A DNA stretch of 6,004 nucleotides from JAGXLC01 sp964461045 (GTDB lineage: Bacteria > Bacteroidota > Bacteroidia > Bacteroidales > UBA12077), in contig CAYWSJ010000145.1 of assembly GCA_964461045.1 (NCBI GenBank), positions 1 through 6,004 on the forward strand, written 5' to 3'. The notes below the pieces were generated by a model. The model did no database searches, was not told the DNA's origin, and saw nothing but the letters and a program-made list of their open reading frames with translations. Every line of letters starts with the position of its first letter. Position 1 is the stretch's first letter. The translations under genes and the position numbers were made by a program. This document shows, piece after piece, positions 4,947-6,004 of the stretch.

Positions 4947-6004
4947 ATGAAACGACTATTTATTTTAAGCTTTGTTGTTGTGTTGCTTTCTGTAGCTACA
5001 TTTGGGCAGGATAAGGAGAATAAAGTTATTGAATCCATGTCGAAGCAAATGGAATATCTTCATCACAGGCTGGATGTGCTTGAGAAGGCCGTTGACGATG
5101 TATTATGGTATAATAAAGTAGGAGATGTAGCCCATATTGATAAAGTTTATATTACAGGACCTCCACTTTGGAAAGAGGATAATCCGGATGCCCAGGGTGC
5201 AGGAAATCCTGTAAAGTTCCGTTCTTATGTGTTTATTCCCAAAGGCATAGACATTGATAAAAAATATCCTTTGATTGTTTTTCCTCACGGGGGAGTTCAT
5301 AGTGATTTCAACACTTATTACGCCCATATTATCAGGGAGTTGATGGCCCAGCAGTATATTGTGGTTGCCGCAGAATACAGGGGAAGTACAGGATACGGAA
5401 AACGACATTATGAAAAGATTGATTACGGAGGACTGGAAGTAGAGGATGTAGATGCCAGCCGTCAGTATATGCTTGACAATTATAGCTTTGTGGATAAGGG
5501 TAGAGTTGGGATTATTGGCTGGAGTCATGGTGGATTAATTGCCCTTCACAATATCTTTGATTATCCCAAACATTATGATGTGGCCTACGCAGGTGTTCCG
5601 GTGAGTGATCTTATAGCCAGAATGGGATATAAAACACAGGGATATCGTGATCTTTATTCTGCCGATTATCATATTGGCCAGACAGCTTATGAAAATGTGG
5701 AGGAATACAAAAGACGTTCCCCAGCTTGGAATGCACACAAATTAAAAGATGTGCCTTTGCTTATCCATACCAATACAAACGATGCGGATGTGAATGTGCT
5801 TGAGGTAGAACATTTGATCAAGTCCCTAAAAGCTCATAACAAGGAGTTTGAATATAAGATTTACCAGGATGTTCCGGGCGGCCATTCTTTTAATCGCCTT
5901 GATACAAAAAAGGCCAAGGAAATAAGAGTGGGTATATATAAATTCCTGGATAAGGAACTTGATCCTCCAAAGAAGATCAAATCTATAGAAGATATAAACA
6001 AAGC
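4947..6004 (+). CDS. Exported S9-type prolyl oligopeptidase-family serine hydrolase, 3' end cut
   Basis: An open frame runs from the ATG at 4947 to the window edge, 352 codons plus two bases. Residues 1-20 are a Sec signal peptide (Lys-Arg, a hydrophobic core, then 'ATFGQ'), so the enzyme should be exported. Residues 24-54 look like an amphipathic helix or short coiled coil. The alpha/beta-hydrolase fold follows from about 60. It has 'FPHGG' (112-116) as the oxyanion region, 'EYRGSTGYG' (143-151) typical of S9 peptidases, and the nucleophile Ser193 in 'GWSHGG'. The likely acid is Asp279 in 'NDADV' and the base His313 in 'GGHSF'. The triad order Ser-Asp-His and spacing fit the catalytic domain of dipeptidyl/acylaminoacyl peptidases. 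No beta-propeller precedes it, so this is the compact form. The likely role is hydrolysis of peptides or esters in the periplasm or outside the cell; the substrate is unknown. The gene stands behind the TonB terminator and is probably transcribed alone. Most of the fold is complete, so only a short tail may be missing. Confidence 0.88.
   Translation, partial: MKRLFILSFVVVLLSVATFGQDKENKVIESMSKQMEYLHHRLDVLEKAVDDVLWYNKVGDVAHIDKVYITGPPLWKEDNPDAQGAGNPVKFRSYVFIPKGIDIDKKYPLIVFPHGGVHSDFNTYYAHIIRELMAQQYIVVAAEYRGSTGYGKRHYEKIDYGGLEVEDVDASRQYMLDNYSFVDKGRVGIIGWSHGGLIALHNIFDYPKHYDVAYAGVPVSDLIARMGYKTQGYRDLYSADYHIGQTAYENVEEYKRRSPAWNAHKLKDVPLLIHTNTNDADVNVLEVEHLIKSLKAHNKEFEYKIYQDVPGGHSFNRLDTKKAKEIRVGIYKFLDKELDPPKKIKSIEDINK

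Noticed and set aside
5103..5738. Minus-strand open frames opposite the hydrolase gene
   Set aside because: The plus strand encodes a complete catalytic triad across this stretch. The reverse frames have no family features.
1..6004. Defence island, phage, insertion sequence or CRISPR array
   Set aside because: No transposase, integrase, terminal inverted repeats, spaced direct repeats or defence-type domains are visible on either strand.

Overview
This AT-rich window looks like chromosomal DNA from a member of the Bacteroidota, probably a Bacteroidales/Marinilabiliales-type organism. The evidence is a TonB protein of the Bacteroidota form, a LuxR-like HTH of the type common in this phylum, start codons without Shine-Dalgarno sequences, and several exact matches to the Bacteroidota -7 promoter element TAnnTTTG. 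The genus assignment is inference. There are five protein genes, two of them cut by the window edges. I found no rRNA, tRNA, CRISPR array, transposon or phage gene.

Left part (1-1448, minus strand): a regulatory pair. The upstream gene (378-1448) encodes a cytoplasmic regulator with two PAS domains and a C-terminal LuxR-like HTH. Downstream of it, 92 bases away, is the start of a receiver-domain protein (1-285, cut by the left edge) whose phosphoacceptor Asp is replaced by Glu. Each gene is preceded by a nearly identical 16-base element (354-369 and 1588-1603). The element contains a perfect -7 box on the minus strand and two GACA half-sites 11 bases apart, so the two genes may be co-regulated. 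The PAS-HTH gene also has a perfect 10-bp terminator-like hairpin (1463-1490) in its presumed leader, just before its start codon.

Middle (1823-3758, plus strand): a monocistronic FMN/4Fe-4S/FAD oxidoreductase of the Old Yellow Enzyme / 2,4-dienoyl-CoA reductase type. It has all four cluster cysteines, the Tyr/His active-site pair and two dinucleotide-binding folds, and ends at a strong intrinsic terminator. It is divergent from the regulatory pair and shares a 374-base intergenic region with it. Regulation of the oxidoreductase by the neighbouring PAS protein is possible but unproven.

Right part (plus strand): a 411-base intergenic stretch with the terminator, inverted and direct repeats and a cluster of CGAAAA hexamers leads to a stand-alone TonB energy transducer (4097-4786) with its own terminator (4814-4846). 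Next is an exported S9-type serine hydrolase (from 4947, cut by the right edge) with a signal peptide and a complete catalytic triad. The TonB and hydrolase genes fit the outer-membrane uptake and periplasmic peptide-processing lifestyle of Bacteroidota, but nothing ties them into one pathway.

I see no clear new multi-gene system. The most interesting signals are the Glu-substituted receiver, the duplicated promoter/operator element shared by the two regulators, and the leader hairpin.
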